This document shows, piece by piece, positions 1 through 13,058 of a stretch of 64,000 nt of DNA. Under the pieces are notes generated by a model. The model ran no database searches, was not told the origin of the DNA, and saw only the letters and a program-made list of their open reading frames with translations. Source of the stretch: Phytoseiulus persimilis. Its lineage: Eukaryota > Arthropoda > Arachnida > Mesostigmata > Phytoseiidae. Where the stretch lies: contig CM075101.1 of assembly GCA_037576195.1 (NCBI GenBank), forward strand, positions 45,942,001 to 46,006,000, given 5' to 3'. Within the stretch, counting starts at the first letter, position 1; the number at the start of each line of letters is the position of its first letter. The position numbers were made by a program, and so were the translations under genes.

Positions 1-534
1 ATCATCCATCTAAATATTCCTCTGCGAGCGGTTACCAGAATCGCGAACCCCGGAGATCCGAATGGCGCGTGAAATTCACAATCTGCCCCCCTGAATCATC
101 TTGAAAGTAGCAGTATCTATGTCGGAATCGACCAGAACTTGAGACACTACGCAAAGCCAGTGTATTCCTTGGAAGAGTTGTTGAAGGAAGCGAGCCTGTG
201 TTGAGGGGAAACTCGGTCTGGATCACTCCTTCGCGTCGGGTGAGCCCGTCGAGCCAAAGTAAGCGGAGATGGGTACTTGGAGATGGGCGCTGCATTCGGG
301 TACTTGGCATATCACACTTGGAATCGAAGAGAGGAGAGGTATTGATTAAGATGAATGCTTCATGCCCTTAGGATGGGAGAAACACGCGACGAGATGCTCG
401 CAGCAATGAGCCACTCGTTCCTCTATCAGTGAGAAATCGATACTCGGCGCGAAAAGTCCGAGACGTTTCCCATTCTCTATGAGAATATAGGGTCTCTCAG
501 GCATTTTCCCTGCATGGAGAATCGGTGTAGAGTA
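1..534. other. left edge, no gene assigned
   Basis: Several short frames are open on both strands here, the best being a minus-strand frame at 346-537 and a plus-strand frame running to about 360. None has a convincing pair of splice sites and none resembles a family I know. The segment ends at the insertion point of the MITE at 535. I leave it unassigned. Confidence 0.4.
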
Positions 535-832
535 CAACCTCGATTATTTCAACTAATTGACGCAAAAAAAAGTTGGAATAATCGAGAGATGACGAAATCA
601 CCCGCATTCTTGGACTCCGCAACCGATTCGGGTATGAGAGTCCGAATTCGAACGCTAACCGCTCCAGAATGATACAAGATATATGGACGATGGAAGATTC
701 TGAACGATGGATTCATCTTCCACATAAAAATACGCTTCCGGTCGACATCCTCCGGCCTGTACCGCAGAGTTGAAATATCCGTGGTTGGAATGCGAAAGGT
801 TGAAATAGTCGAGGTTGGAATAATCGAGGTTG
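535..832. mobile_element. pogo/Tigger-like MITE, 298 bp
   Basis: The left end reads CAACCTCGATTATTTCAAC and the right end is its near reverse complement, GTTGGAATAATCGAGGTTG. Both ends abut TA (533-534 and 833-834), the target duplication expected for Tc1/mariner-pogo transposases. The same unit recurs inside each end: an inverted copy sits near 573-590, and further units at about 783-820 form subterminal repeats. No transposase frame fits in 298 bp, so this is a non-autonomous element. The superfamily is inferred from the TA duplication and the repeated TIR units. A related end fragment lies near 6501-6562. Confidence 0.7.
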
Positions 833-3800
833 TACTGTACCTACCCTAGAACGCGATAGATCTGAGGGAACCTGAAATAACTGCTCCTAGTTGGCTCAGC
901 AGCGAAGCCCTCTCACACTGTGGACGAAAGACGCGAAGCATGTCTTTCTCCGCGGACGACGTCATGCACGATTGCATAGAACCATGGTGCGAGTGAGCGT
1001 AGGTTTCAATTTCCCGCCGATGATCGAATCTTACGGAATCGGGCCTCTTCTTGGGTACTGAAAAGTTTTTTCAACTCTTCTTTCACATCTCAAGCTTTGA
1101 ATTCACCTGTGCGGTTATAATTTCTGTATACGGAGGAAATAAGTCCCATGAGGCCTCATTGGAACAAGTATGGAAACCTCCAAAATCTGGGGCTATCATC
1201 CGATGAAAGTATTCATATACGTATATCATTCATGATAATGGGGTCATAGGTGGGTCATCCAGAACGGGGATCAGAATCCGCGATGGTTCCGGGTGTGGTG
1301 CTCGACGTATGGAAGTTACGGATGCAACTTGATCCAAGTTCGAACATTAGCCTAGTCCATCGGCCTCTCTAAACCTTATCTCAATGCTCCGCTCAGGGAA
1401 ACATTGCCACAGCTGGCGGAACACAGACTCATTCGACAATCGTGTTCATCAGACTTCTTTGTGAGAGCCCAGATGCTCTTGGCTTGAGCTTGGAGGTTCA
1501 AGCGGAGCGCCGAAACCGCCTCAATTCAGGCAGTACCGAGTTGTAGTGTGACTGCCTATGTCATCCGTCTCTCCTGGAACGCTTGTATTCCACCCCATGA
1601 TCCTAAATTTCAACCAGAAATGCCCCTTTCCTGGTGGAGAGGAGTTCCAGTGTAGAGATAGCTGCCCGGCAAGACGGACATCCTGGTGAAATATAGGCAT
1701 TTTTCGTGAGACTTTGCCGATTCGCGCGATTTGTCTCCGTTAACATGAGTCAATCTCAATATGTTCGTGGGGAATGCCCGCTTCTAGAATTGTGTGGAAT
1801 TTCTGAATTCATTCGCCCTAAATTCGGAGCTCTTTTCCCCGCATGCGTTCCATTGCCGAACTGTTCGGTTAAACGCGATTTTCGGTGGAATTCTTCTGAA
1901 CTTTTTGTTCTAATTTTTCCAGTTTTTCGCTCATCATCTCAGGGTTCTACCATTTTGATCCTCTTCCGCGATTTTTCTCCAAATATTGGCCCATATGTGC
2001 CGATGCTGGATATGATTCGAAATGAAGCCTGCGACGGACTAGAAGTATATTCCATTGATTCCGAAAGCGTAAGAAATATGGCGATCGAGCTGGCTAGGAG
2101 GAAGCGGCTCGGACAGTCAACCGAAGAAGTGGTGGAATCTGTCCGTTTCAGCATGGGGGTCATATTCAGGCGAAGAGGTCGCACCGCGAGGGATTCAACC
2201 TACGCCTGAGAGTCTCTGTAAGCGCCCCGATTAGACCCTAGTGACTTGTGACAGACTTCTGTTCCATCGCACGCTACATTCCAAAAAGCCTCCAGCACGA
2301 GTGCATACGAGCCAACAATGGGAAAACCGATCGTCGGAAACAATAGAAATTGGAAAGAAGTCTTCAAAGGAACGTCATGTGAGTCAGTAAAAAAATAAAA
2401 ATGAGCAAGACTCAAGGATCCCAATAAATTAGTTTTTCGACCCGAAATCCCATTTGGCCTACGCTGCACATCGTCTGATATGTTGCCCTCGAATGAAATC
2501 CGCCCGAACCGCTTGAGGTTCGCCCACAGGACCTGAATTACACCAAAAACGCCCGAGCTTCGCTCATTCGCCTCGATTCCAACTGAAACGTCTGATTTTC
2601 GGTCATATGAGACTCTCGGGTTAAACCATCTCTCCTTCATTGGAAACTGAACAATAGAACCTTCGAGAGTTATTATTATCACGATTGCTGATACGCAAGG
2701 GAAGCATTTCGAGCTCGGCTGATTGGGAACCTGTCTTTGACTTCTTCGCGAAAGGAGCCGACGGAAGGCGAAACTCTCACTTCTGGAGAGAGAGTCGGGG
2801 AAGCCCAGTCGTTGTGGCGGAAACCACACATGCCATACATCCTTCCAGAAGACAATACCGTCTGTCGGAAACCGACTCGGCAGAAATTTCGGTGAACGTT
2901 ATTCGCTCGACCGATGATACGCTGACACCTTGACCGACCCACTGCCTCCAAAGAGTAATTCCAAGACGCCGAAGAGGGATGCCGTTGCGTGTTACGTGAG
3001 GAACCCTGCGTAGAGTCATGAGCGGCAGGATGAGATGGGTTGAGCCTCCAGCCGATTTGCGCTTAGCTAGACTCTTCTTACGTTTGGGCCCGCTCGGGGA
3101 GGTTCATAGATATACCGCTCGTTTTCGGCCAACGAACAAACTATCCCGATCTCGGTGTTTCCCTGCTTGGGAACGTGAGCCTGCCGAGGTGATGCTCCAA
3201 TCGACAGCAAGACATTCCCCGCGCTGAAATGAGTCCCTTGAATGACTTTCGGCGCATATTCAAAGGTTGTGCAGTCTGAGACGTATCGACAACACGACAG
3301 TCTAAATTAACACGAGTGGCGAATGCGCCCAAGTTTTAATATGATGGACAAACCTCGACTTCCTTGCGCCAGCGAATCTCCCTCAGACGATATCGCAGGA
3401 CCTGCCCAATACGTAAGTGTAGGCCAAGGTGGGGAGCCCAGGTGTCGTCGCTTGCCTGGATGCACGAGATGATCATCTCCCAATAAGGGTTCAAACTCGT
3501 AGCCTTCTGCTTCGCTGTTCCGGCGTTCTGTACTTCTCGGAAGCGGAGCCTTGCGCCCTTCGGTCTGGCGAGCGGGCTCTCCCTCGCTCATGGTTATGGT
3601 CCCTCTGATTTTAGCGAGTGGATCTCCGAGTGCATCCTAAGTGGGTGCTAATCGCAACAAGAGCCCGACCCCCATCTCTATCATGAGCTAGCACGCTGTT
3701 GCAAGGTTTCAATGCCGAAGCATCATGGTTCCCCGAGGACTGTCCGTCCTCTCCGAATCTTCTGCAATCATCCCAACGTGAGGGAGTCCAGCTGCAGAGC

Positions 3801-6500
3801 GGCGAACATCCACTGATTCGCTCTTCGCTCAGAGGCGGGATATTGCCGCAGGTCTCGGCGAGCCCGATGCTTCTGCGGTTTTTCGTCTACAGATAACATT
3901 TGGATTGCTTGTTCTGCGGTCAGTTCTTGGGAGAAGCAGATTGCTGTAGGCGTACAAGGCGTCATCAAAAAGAGATCTACCAGATATGTGCAAAAATCAT
4001 ACGGGAGCTGACCATGATCCAGGAACAATATGAGAGCGATAGGAAGTGGCACTCGAGCACCAATCGACATCTCTACATCACACCCGGGGTGGCTGCATGG
4101 AGCGCCCGATATCTTTGAAAAATCTTTCCACCCATCGCTCGATCGAAACGTTTTCCTGTTCCCCGTTACGAATCTCGTCACCGTCCGTCATGACGATTGA
4201 CATTTCCTGACCTCGAGAAGTTCCAGCACCTCTCGCATAATAGTTCGTCCGTGGAGAATCGACCGGAACAATCGAACCTTCTGGAGGCCCACCTTTGATG
4301 AGCGCTGTCGATCGGCAGCAGAATTTCGATCACAAGGGTGCATCCCTAATTCAAGCTCGGGTTTCAGTCGACAAAGATCCCAACCTGATCAGGACATGGA
4401 CTCACATTCGAGCCAACTCTCTGATAGATGCGGCGATCGTTTTCCGCGATGATGAAACGAAGAGAATCTATCTGGGCATCGGGGAAACCATCGGAGTCAC
4501 AAAAAATGCTGAATATCAAAGGGAGGGAGTCCAACCGGATGAGACGGAGATTTTTACAGCTCGGCGAATGACAATCCGCAACGCAAATGGGTTCCGCCGC
4601 TCGAGTCGGATCACGGATATCGTGGAAAGAGAGATCGGGCAAGCCCATCGGCGGAGTGTCCCCAAAAGGCTCCCGCATTATTTGCCCCCCAGTTATCCAA
4701 GAATGGAGCGGATTCCGCAACTCCGCAGCTTCAGCTCAAAATAGCGCGCCCATCTTGACCGCCTTCGAAGTTGACGGCGAAAGCTCAGTTCTTTCGAAGC
4801 AAAAATGCGGATGCCGTGAGAAAATCATACTCCTGCAAACAGACCTGGAACATTTGATCCACGGGTCGCTGTTTATACGGTCGCCGAGTCGGCTTGTCGG
4901 CCGATGTTGCTCACGTTAGCATTACCCGGCATCGATGTTGTTCTTGTCAGCTGATATCGCCCCGAACTTTGAACCTCTGTTTTGATTCGACCTGATCGCG
5001 AGGCCAACTGACGAGCTAGCCGGAAGCGAGCAGCTCCGATAGAGCTTCTCCAGACATTTGAGGATAATCGAATAGCCAGCTCTCTTCGACAAATATGGAC
5101 CCACGCACCCCAGGGAGCGGGGCCACTAGATGGTAGCGGTGCGGGCAACGAAGCAAGCCACCTCGAGGGTGGGCACACCGAGCCCAGCCCAACGAAACTG
5201 ACTCTTCGAGCTTTTCTCGTCTGTAGCGATCGCTTATCGTCGGGATGTTTTGAACATTTCGGGGCTAATTTTACCACGCACACAGGAATGAATACCAATA
5301 AACAGATACGATGGATTCAAAATTCAGTCCAGGTACGAACTCCGCCCTTGGGCCTCTGTGGTGGTGCCGTTTTCAGGGTAAGCCAGCCTGCCTGCCAGCC
5401 GGCAAGTGCCCGAAATGGCCGAATCGAGTGAGGCAGGAGTCGAGCTTGAGGGTGAGCGACACGCGGAGAGCTCCACGGCAAGACGACAACTCGGAGAATT
5501 CGGCAGTTGGCCGCGGACATCATTGAAAAGACATTCGCGGTCTGCTGGAGGGTGGATCTCGCGGCTCGCGAACTATCGGAAAGTAATTTTGTTCTCTTTC
5601 GCAAGTGAGTAAATATCAGATATCGGAAGTCAATGTGGTCAGCAAGCCTGGCGCGCCGTGCCATCGGAATATGCCGTCGGCTACCACCCAGCGGCTGTAC
5701 AACGAACGGGTTCAAGCAACCAATTATTGATGAACTTCTGAGTTTATTCCCAGCTTGCTGTTCGTTTATCCGCCTCGAAATCTCAACGATGCTTCGCACA
5801 ATCTCAGAATCTATATTCCAGGGCTACGGAACTTCCTTACTTGCTGCGATTCTCTCGCGGAATTTCCCGCTCCCTCGCGCTTTGGGGAAACCCGAAAGGA
5901 TCTTCCCTGGACCCCTCCGAAGCTTCTCGGAGTCGGCTGTTCCCTACGTCATGCTGACTTGAACTTCTTGACCCGGTTCTCTTTCGAGGAAGTAGATGGG
6001 GACCTGTGGTGGGGGAGGCTCCCTAAATGGGAGAGCAAATATTGAAATATCTCCGGGACGGTCCCTTCGTCCTGCTATGAAGTGCTGCATGTACGAGTTT
6101 TCGGAAGGAAAATAAGAAGATAATTGGAAAATCACACAAAACGAATTGTGATGAGATTGACATTTTTGTCTCCGTGCCGTCCTCTCAAGCCCTTCGAACA
6201 CCCGCTCCAACTTTACGCTCGTGCCGTACGCTCGAAGCAGCTCTCCTCAGAAGTTTCGAGTCAGATCGAATATTTCGAGAGCGCAGATTCCCCGCTTCAA
6301 TGTCTCGGCAGGACTCGTTTGTTTCCTCGAGGACGAGCTCACTCAGAGACTCACGCTTCTCCTCCTTGAGCACTCTCTCGCTAATTTCCGAAGCTATAGC
6401 ATTCCCGTCTCGAACGTTAGCCAATTCGAATCGTGAGTAAGGTGAGATGGACCGGAGCTGGAAACGAAGGCAACAAAAGTTAGAAAACTGAGCTCCGAGG
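833..6500. other. intergenic, no confident gene
   Basis: I found no exon chain with matching splice phases in this 5.7 kb. Open frames at 1706-2209 (plus), 2200-2829 (minus) and 4295-4744 (plus) are near the length expected by chance, and the last is also open on the opposite strand. The one structured signal is the diverged inverted duplication at 1984-2046 and 2255-2317. Confidence 0.45.
1984..2317. repeat. diverged inverted duplication, about 63 bp arms
   Basis: The plus strand at 1984-2046 aligns without gaps to the reverse complement of 2255-2317, with roughly two thirds of bases identical by eye. The arms face each other across about 210 bp. In one frame both arms translate to a similar peptide containing ACDG followed by a variable residue and EV. 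They could be tail-to-tail remnants of two related genes, or an old inverted repeat that happens to be open. No family is recognised. Confidence 0.4.
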
Positions 6501-6562
6501 TTGAAATAATCGAGGTTAAAATCCGAACGTTCCGAGAATTCGGGGTCGATTCGGGGTTGTAC
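6501..6562. repeat. fragment related to the 535-832 MITE end
   Basis: The segment contains GAGGTTGAAATAATCGAGGT followed by a second degenerate unit and ends in GGGGTTGTA, the same subterminal unit and GTTGTA edge as the right end of the 535-832 element. I found no matching left end nearby, so it is a solo or decayed end. Confidence 0.5.
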
Positions 6563-6894
6563 TTTACTTTAGACCACTCCGAGACATAGACCGTCATCAG
6601 AATTTCTCTTGAATTCTGTCAGCAGAGAGTGATTCATGTGATGTTGATGCGATCGGTCGTCAATTTTGAGTTCTGGACCGATCCTCGCCATTCCTTCACC
6701 GAATGTGGATAATCCTTAGCCACACCCAATAGAATCAATCCAAACAGGATCCGTCCACGTGAGGTTTTCGACGGGCAGTTTTTGGGAAAAGCTTTGAGAG
6801 AAAAATCGGTATTTCTCGAGGCTTCTGAGAGAACTAAATTCCCAACCGCTTTGAGCGTATGAAATATTTTTGACCGAGTTTCGACAAAAATAAG

Positions 6895-6942
6895 GAAGGA
6901 TGAGAAAATTCCCGACTCACGTTGACCACCCTGTATACATTG
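6895..6942. repeat. solo TIR related to the palindromic MITE at 61.5 kb
   Basis: This stretch ends in GACCACCCTGTATAC and is preceded by a match to the phrase 'cgactcacgttgaccac'. It closely resembles the right terminus of the 61524-62447 element, which has 'cgacttacgatgaccac' at the same place. The approximately 200 bp upstream has only weak resemblance to that element's interior, so this is a decayed or solo end. Confidence 0.5.
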
Positions 6943-9900
6943 AATTCGATCCATAGTCCTGTCGGATGATTCGGACCCATGTCTCGCTGAGCTCTTTGCC
7001 CACCTCGGATTGTCTGAGTCCTTTGTCGCAGCGCACGGAATCTGTGCACGGTACCTCCAACGATTGAATCGTTAAGAAGTGCCGCCTCGCAGTCTCAGCT
7101 CCCTGGCGTGTTTTCCGGCTCGGGAGCTCCGGAATCGTCTGACTGAGATTCAGGAGCTGCTTTCAAACCAGATATTTTCCCTCGAATCGCTGGAGAATCG
7201 GACGTTTTGCTGTGAATCTCCCATGACCGGACATCTACCACGAAACTCACGAAATCGGACTATGTCAGCGAACCGAGACAGGCCCGTTGGTTCCGTGTCT
7301 CTAATGATGAGTTGAGGAATCAAGACTTCCGGTGGGTTCCGTTGCCGTGAAGACAAACTTCCCTCAGCGGCTGAGGCGGTGCGTGGTTGAGAACGAACAG
7401 CAGCGCTTGAAGTCCAAAATAGAATCGAGACCCAACTCGGAAAACCTTCGATCGCCGAGACGGGAGGGAGCACGAAGTAACTCCGCGGCATCAATCGATC
7501 GTGCGGGATTGACAAGATGGACTGGAAATCCACGAATGATCGCTCATTCTGCACAAGTAAGGCCAATCGGCATTCGCTGCCACTTCCGGGGACAGCGAAT
7601 CAACTGAATGGCTTCCGCTCCGAGGAAGAGCTCCGGGCAGTGCAATTCTCATTCCGCATATTTCTATCCACTCTCGGACTAAACTGCTTGTTCATAAGAT
7701 ATTCTTTTGGCTGACAATGAGCTTCATGCCAATGTATTCTCTCTGAGAGTTATGATCGGCTCAACTGGATCGCCAGCGGGATTCCCGCTGCGGACGTCAA
7801 GCCGATCCTCTCAACAGCTGTCTGAGACAATGGACGGCCGGCACTGTCAATTTTCGGGGAAAAGTTCTGCTGTTCATGAGAGGAAACGCATGACGCAGTA
7901 GAGGCGGCAAACAAAGCTAATGATTTCAACATCCGTTGTGAGAACGTTTCAATCCAATCTGGTAGCGGCATAATTGATGACGTTCCATTGTGCGACAAAT
8001 TGTGTCCGCTTGCACGCGTTGATAAGGCCTCAGGGTAACGTGCCGCGGGTTGTCGACATGCCGGGTGTCCGAGAGAACGTAGGAAGTGTTCGCGATTTAT
8101 GGTTCTGTGTAACCGCTTCGCGCAGGATTCCAGCGACCAGAATCCTCCATCCACAACGAGAAGATCTCTGCGAATGTTTCAAACCATCTGGAATCGTTTT
8201 GCGGGGAGCTCTCTTCGCATTGGCTCGTCATGATGATCCCACCGCTGGATTCTTCTGCGGCTTCGCTTGACATTTTCCTCGTGATGACTCGGGTTCACAA
8301 CGGTGCCAGAAAGCGTCCGAGGTCGATGTTCCGTCCGTTTCCCGGTCGATACCTCATAGTTTTTCGTGGGTTCGTTGGCACATGCCCGCCCGCGATGGGA
8401 TGGGAGCGACATCTTTGCTCGAGTGATCGCAAGTTCTCTCTTGTTCGCCTTCCGCAACCGACCGTGGTGATAACGAGCGGCTATCTGGGACGAAGTTCGC
8501 TACGAGCGTTTTTATGATTCCTCGCCGCCGTGACAGTCCTCCCCCGATGAGAACGTTGAGCATTTAGTTGGGACCGGCGCCGATTCCCATCTCGCCCGCA
8601 GAATCGGAAATGAAATCAGGCAGCCTTTGCTCTCTCCCTCCTCGCGAAATCCCGATCCGATGCGGATGGGGGACGATGCATGAGGGGGCGGGGAAAGGGA
8701 AGATACCTGTTTACATGGAATCGGTGATCTGTGCACTATCTTTTGCGAGACTTCCTGAACCAGGTTTCCTGAGAGTAAGAGCGAACTTCACCAGGGTTCC
8801 TCCTTGACGTCAGAGAGAGGAATCTCGATTCCGCAGCACGGTTATTCGACTCGAGACATCGCTCCGACGGAGGAAGAATTCCTCGGCGTTCCTTGGCATT
8901 CCTCAGTGGTGGCGGCGGCGGCGGACACAGTCGCAGGCCAAGGGAGTGAGAGGGAACGAAGGGCCCTCCGAATTCTAGGATATCTCATCATTAGGCTCAT
9001 ACAAGCTCATCGCAGTGTCCGCTTGGTTGACCGTTGAGTATTTAGGAGGAAGGGTGCTTTGCGACACGGTCGGCGATCTCCTTTCCAAACTCAAACGGCG
9101 AGCTGTCCAAAGGCTCTCGATCGAAGTTCCCACTCTATCGAGCGCAAACTCCGCTCCCATCGAGCGAACGATTGCTCTGCGTTGAAATTCATAGTGCAGA
9201 CTGACTCGTCTGCACTCGTCGTAGTGGACGGAAAGGAGCCACCGTTTCAACCATGGATCGGATCGAGTTCCGAATGCCTGGATCGTAGGGCAGCCCGCAC
9301 ACGCTCCGTCAGCGGGCGGCTCAGCCGCGAGATTTTCGGGCCGAAATGGTTTGCGCGGCGGGTTCGGGAAATCTTCGTGGGGAAGTCGTCGAGCTCCGGA
9401 CGATCAAGCACCCTGATGCAGCTACAATAATTATTGGATAATCTTAGGCAAAGGGGAAGATGGCACATTCCATCTCGCTTGGTTGACGCGAACCCTTCAG
9501 TTGTTCGGCCCGCTCCGGTTCGCTGACATTGAGGAGTTTGCGAGCGATATCAGGCCAGTGTTGCAGGACCCGAGGACTGGATGTTCGCTTCCGCGACGAG
9601 CTCCAGCGAGAAATAAGGAACAGTCCGCGACAGCTCCTTTCTCTCTCGATGCTCCCGTTATCTGAGGCGAGGAACGCGGGCTTTCCTCTACAATTTCCAG
9701 AGACGATGATCGAAAGCGCTGCTGATGAATCCAGAACGGAACCCATGATCCGAACATCGGGAACGAATGAAGTGCCGTCGACGGAGAGGGATGGGGGCTG
9801 GGAGATTCAACGGGAACAAGCCCGGAGAGACGATTGTGAGAATCCCGAACGATCTTGGAGCGAAGGCCATCGAATTTGCCGAACCATTTCACTTTATGAA

Positions 9901-12900
9901 ACCCTCATCAATCGGATCACTACGGAATCTCGAGCAAGCCAATAACGACCTCAGCTCCACGCTTCGTGTGATTTATGTATCGTGCTGGCTAATTTACATG
10001 AGATTGTCGTTACCAAGTCCCAAGACGTTTGGGGGAGAGCTTCCGAGGAGAGATTGAGGAGGTGCGAACACCGAGAGCGGAGTAAAAAATGGAGAGTATC
10101 CTATCTCAAGAACCGGAAACAAAGAGTTATTGTTGGTGACTGCCTTTGTTGCCCGGCACACATGAATCTTCTTTTGAGCGCGTCGTCAGGGTATCTTACT
10201 CCTGACTTTCGGCGCCCTGTTCCCTGTCAGTACTTTCGCCAACCATCGTCGTTCCCGCTCTCGGGCAGGAACTGAAATCCGTTGAGGAATCTTCGTTCCT
10301 CCAGCTGGTTTGAGTCGGAGGAGAAGAATTTAAAATCCGTTTGATTCGTTGGTTGCTGGGCGGCGGGCTTGATGGCGAAGCTGGTCCTGAGGGGAATTGA
10401 TGTATGAGTGTTCCTGACTGGTCGCGGTCTAAAACAGATTTGTCATCTTGACGTTCTTTTTCCCTGTCTCCCTCCTCTCTCGTTGCTCCGAACTGGACTC
10501 GAAACGTCTAGCTTGCCTTCGCTTGTCTGGTTGCTCGCTCCCCCGCGCGCCTGCCCGTAAGCCCGACAGCCCTCTCACGCGTCAAATCGGGCTGCTTGTA
10601 TCGGAGACGGAGGAACGCTGCGTCCGAACAACTCTTTCAAAACGTTCCAAACATTGCGGCTGCCTTGTGCAGATATGACCGACAAGTTCAGCTCCTGCCT
10701 TTCTATCGATTCCTAGGAAACTCTACCAACTTTGGTTGGTCCTGGTAGCGCTCGCGGTGCGACCCCGTCATATCGCCGGCCGAATTTCAGCTTTCACGTC
10801 ACAGGACCGGCGTCGCCCCGATGCGGTGGTATTTGTTCCTTCTCTGTGGTATTCACTGTCTCCAAACGAATCAGCCGATGCACTCGTGCTCGGACAGTGT
10901 GTCAGACACACCGCCACTCAAGGGATGGAACCGAGCAATATATTCGAACCCGACTCTAAGCATGTGTTTCCCGTCTCGAAGCGCAAAAACCTCGTCGCCT
11001 CCGCCTGGCCAGAGCTCCAGCGAATCGTTTCCCCGCTCCTGAGTGAACCCGTTCGCCTCGCACATGGTCATAGGGGCTTTCTACGCGAAAATCGCGATTC
11101 GAGACCAGTGTGAAATCTCGGGTCCGTTGAGCTTTGCGGACCCACGAGCTTCTAAATTATCTTCCCTCAAGCGAGAGGGCTCGGTCTTCAGCTGTGGCGG
11201 AGAACTGGATACAGCGAAAGCCCCAGACCGCGATACAGGCCCCGGAGCCGCCGACAGAAATAGCTCTGCAATATGAGAACGGCTCTACCCATCTCGTAGC
11301 GTGAGACACATATTGACCACGCAGAAATAACCACAAAATGAGAAACTCGGAAAACTATATTCATTCGCCTCCACGCTCTCAACTTTGAACGTTCCCCTCG
11401 ATGATCTTTCTCGATGAGTTTTCCGAAGCGAGCAACGTTCGGACCCGCAGTAACGGCCGAAACTCCTCTCTCCGCTGGTTGTGTCAGGCTGGCTCTATGT
11501 ACGTTTCGTTTCCCCCTCGGAAATTTTCCCCGAGCGCAAGGCTCCGGGGAATTCGGAGTCGAATGAGCCTGAAATCATTCTGAAGATAATATCTGGAGGG
11601 TGTCAATTCTACAGAGACCATCAAACCGTGAGAGACCGCCGGAACCGTATCACGGCACTGCGGACAGCTGAGAATTCGACTCCGATGTCATTACGTTCCA
11701 TTACTCCAACAGACAACCGTTAGTTTCGAATCGTGGTTATAATATCGATCACGAAGCAATTCTGTTGCTGTTCAGGTGTTGTGAGCGTAGAATTCGAGGA
11801 TATTGCGACGGTTTTGCATTCACTCATCGATGACGACTCAATAAATGCGAATACATCTGCGCCTTCGTAAGCTGACAGATCGTAATCCCTCCCGATTGAT
11901 TCGACGCTCCCTGTGGATCCGACGTAAACATTTGAGAGTGTCGCCCGCGTGTCCATAAATTACTGTTCCGATAAATCAGCCAAGAAGGCGGACCTGAGGG
12001 ACTCGCTGAACTTTTGGGCCTTTCTGTTCCGGCTCAGAGTCGGTATTGATTCGCGCGACGACTTTCCGACGGATTTCTGTTCGATTCAACGGTTGAGTGC
12101 GGATTTCCAAGGTGTGACTCTTATTCTACTAGACATTGACTCTGTGATGACTCGGAGGCTGTGACCGTCGAAGCACATTTCCTGAGGGAACGCGTTAATC
12201 TTTCGCGTGATTCTCCGTCCGATCGATCCTGATATCGTTCATATGATGCGAATCGTTCCGGGAGGGGCCTGAGACGTAACCTCCCAGCGGGCCTGTGGCG
12301 TGGTATGCCGAGCCAAAACGAGGGCCCGTTATCTCCCGCGGAGCCCCCACAAGTATCGAGGGATCGGAACCAAGATCCACCTGGTGGCCTCCGAACCATT
12401 CAGAACCCCGGAGTGGAAACCGGATGGAAGGGTTAGACTTGCAGGGAATTAGTCGGAGTTTTCAGGCTCTGAAAGAAAGGAACGTCCGCTATTGCTTCAG
12501 CCATGAAGAGCCTATGTTTTCAAGCGTCAAGCGAGATGATTAATTCGAGCTAACGCACTCTTCCCGCGGAAATGTTTGTCTCTGATGATTCCGAGCGTCA
12601 ACATTCCCATCCTTGTACCCGGGTAGTCGTCGTTTCAAGCGCAAACGAACGTTACTCATCATTATGTCGCATTCCTGCGCATTGTGGGAGCTCCATCAAA
12701 GTGTTACTCAGCAGATCTCGCCTCAAAACTTCCCCTTATCCGCCGCTCGGCTTGAGTGCAGTCCGATCCGGCCGATGGGGATGTGGGCTCAAGAAACACA
12801 GATCGGACTTTAGAATGATCTCACAGACTCAGGAAAGGCCTAGCAGAACGTCACGTCGTGCTCGTCCCGGTCTGGACTGTCGGTGGGTTTCCCGGATACT

Positions 12901-13058
12901 TGGTTCTCAAGAACGCTGCTCGGGGAGCTCGAAATTAGGAGCCGGTGACGATAGAAGGAGTTTGGAGTTCGTATTTGTGGTAAAAATAAATTTATTCGAT
13001 CAGACTTGAGCGTGGCGGTGTGCTTGGAACGCGTGTCCGTGGAATAAATGCCCTCATC
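6943..13058. other. intergenic, no confident gene
   Basis: Six kilobases with short overlapping frames on both strands but no exon chain I can support. A minus-strand frame at about 10871-11080 has an acceptor-like TAG at its 5' edge but no good donor, so I did not call it. The minus-strand poly(A) signal at 12991-12996 belongs to the gene that begins at 13059. Confidence 0.4.
12991..12996 (-). promoter_or_regulatory. AATAAA poly(A) signal of the minus-strand CARP gene
   Basis: The plus strand reads TTTATT, so the minus strand carries AATAAA about 65 nt downstream of the stop codon at 13059. The distance suits a short 3' UTR. Confidence 0.6.

Noticed and set aside
2200-2829. 209-codon minus-strand ORF
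   Set aside because: The length is borderline for chance and the composition is mixed. Only the small segment shared with 1984-2046 is noteworthy, and that is reported separately.
4295-4744. 149-codon plus-strand ORF
   Set aside because: The length is near chance expectation, the opposite strand is also open over most of it, and no splice sites or homology are evident.
10871-11080. minus-strand frame with protein-like text and an acceptor-like 5' edge
   Set aside because: No usable donor and no neighbouring exon. Kept out to avoid over-calling.
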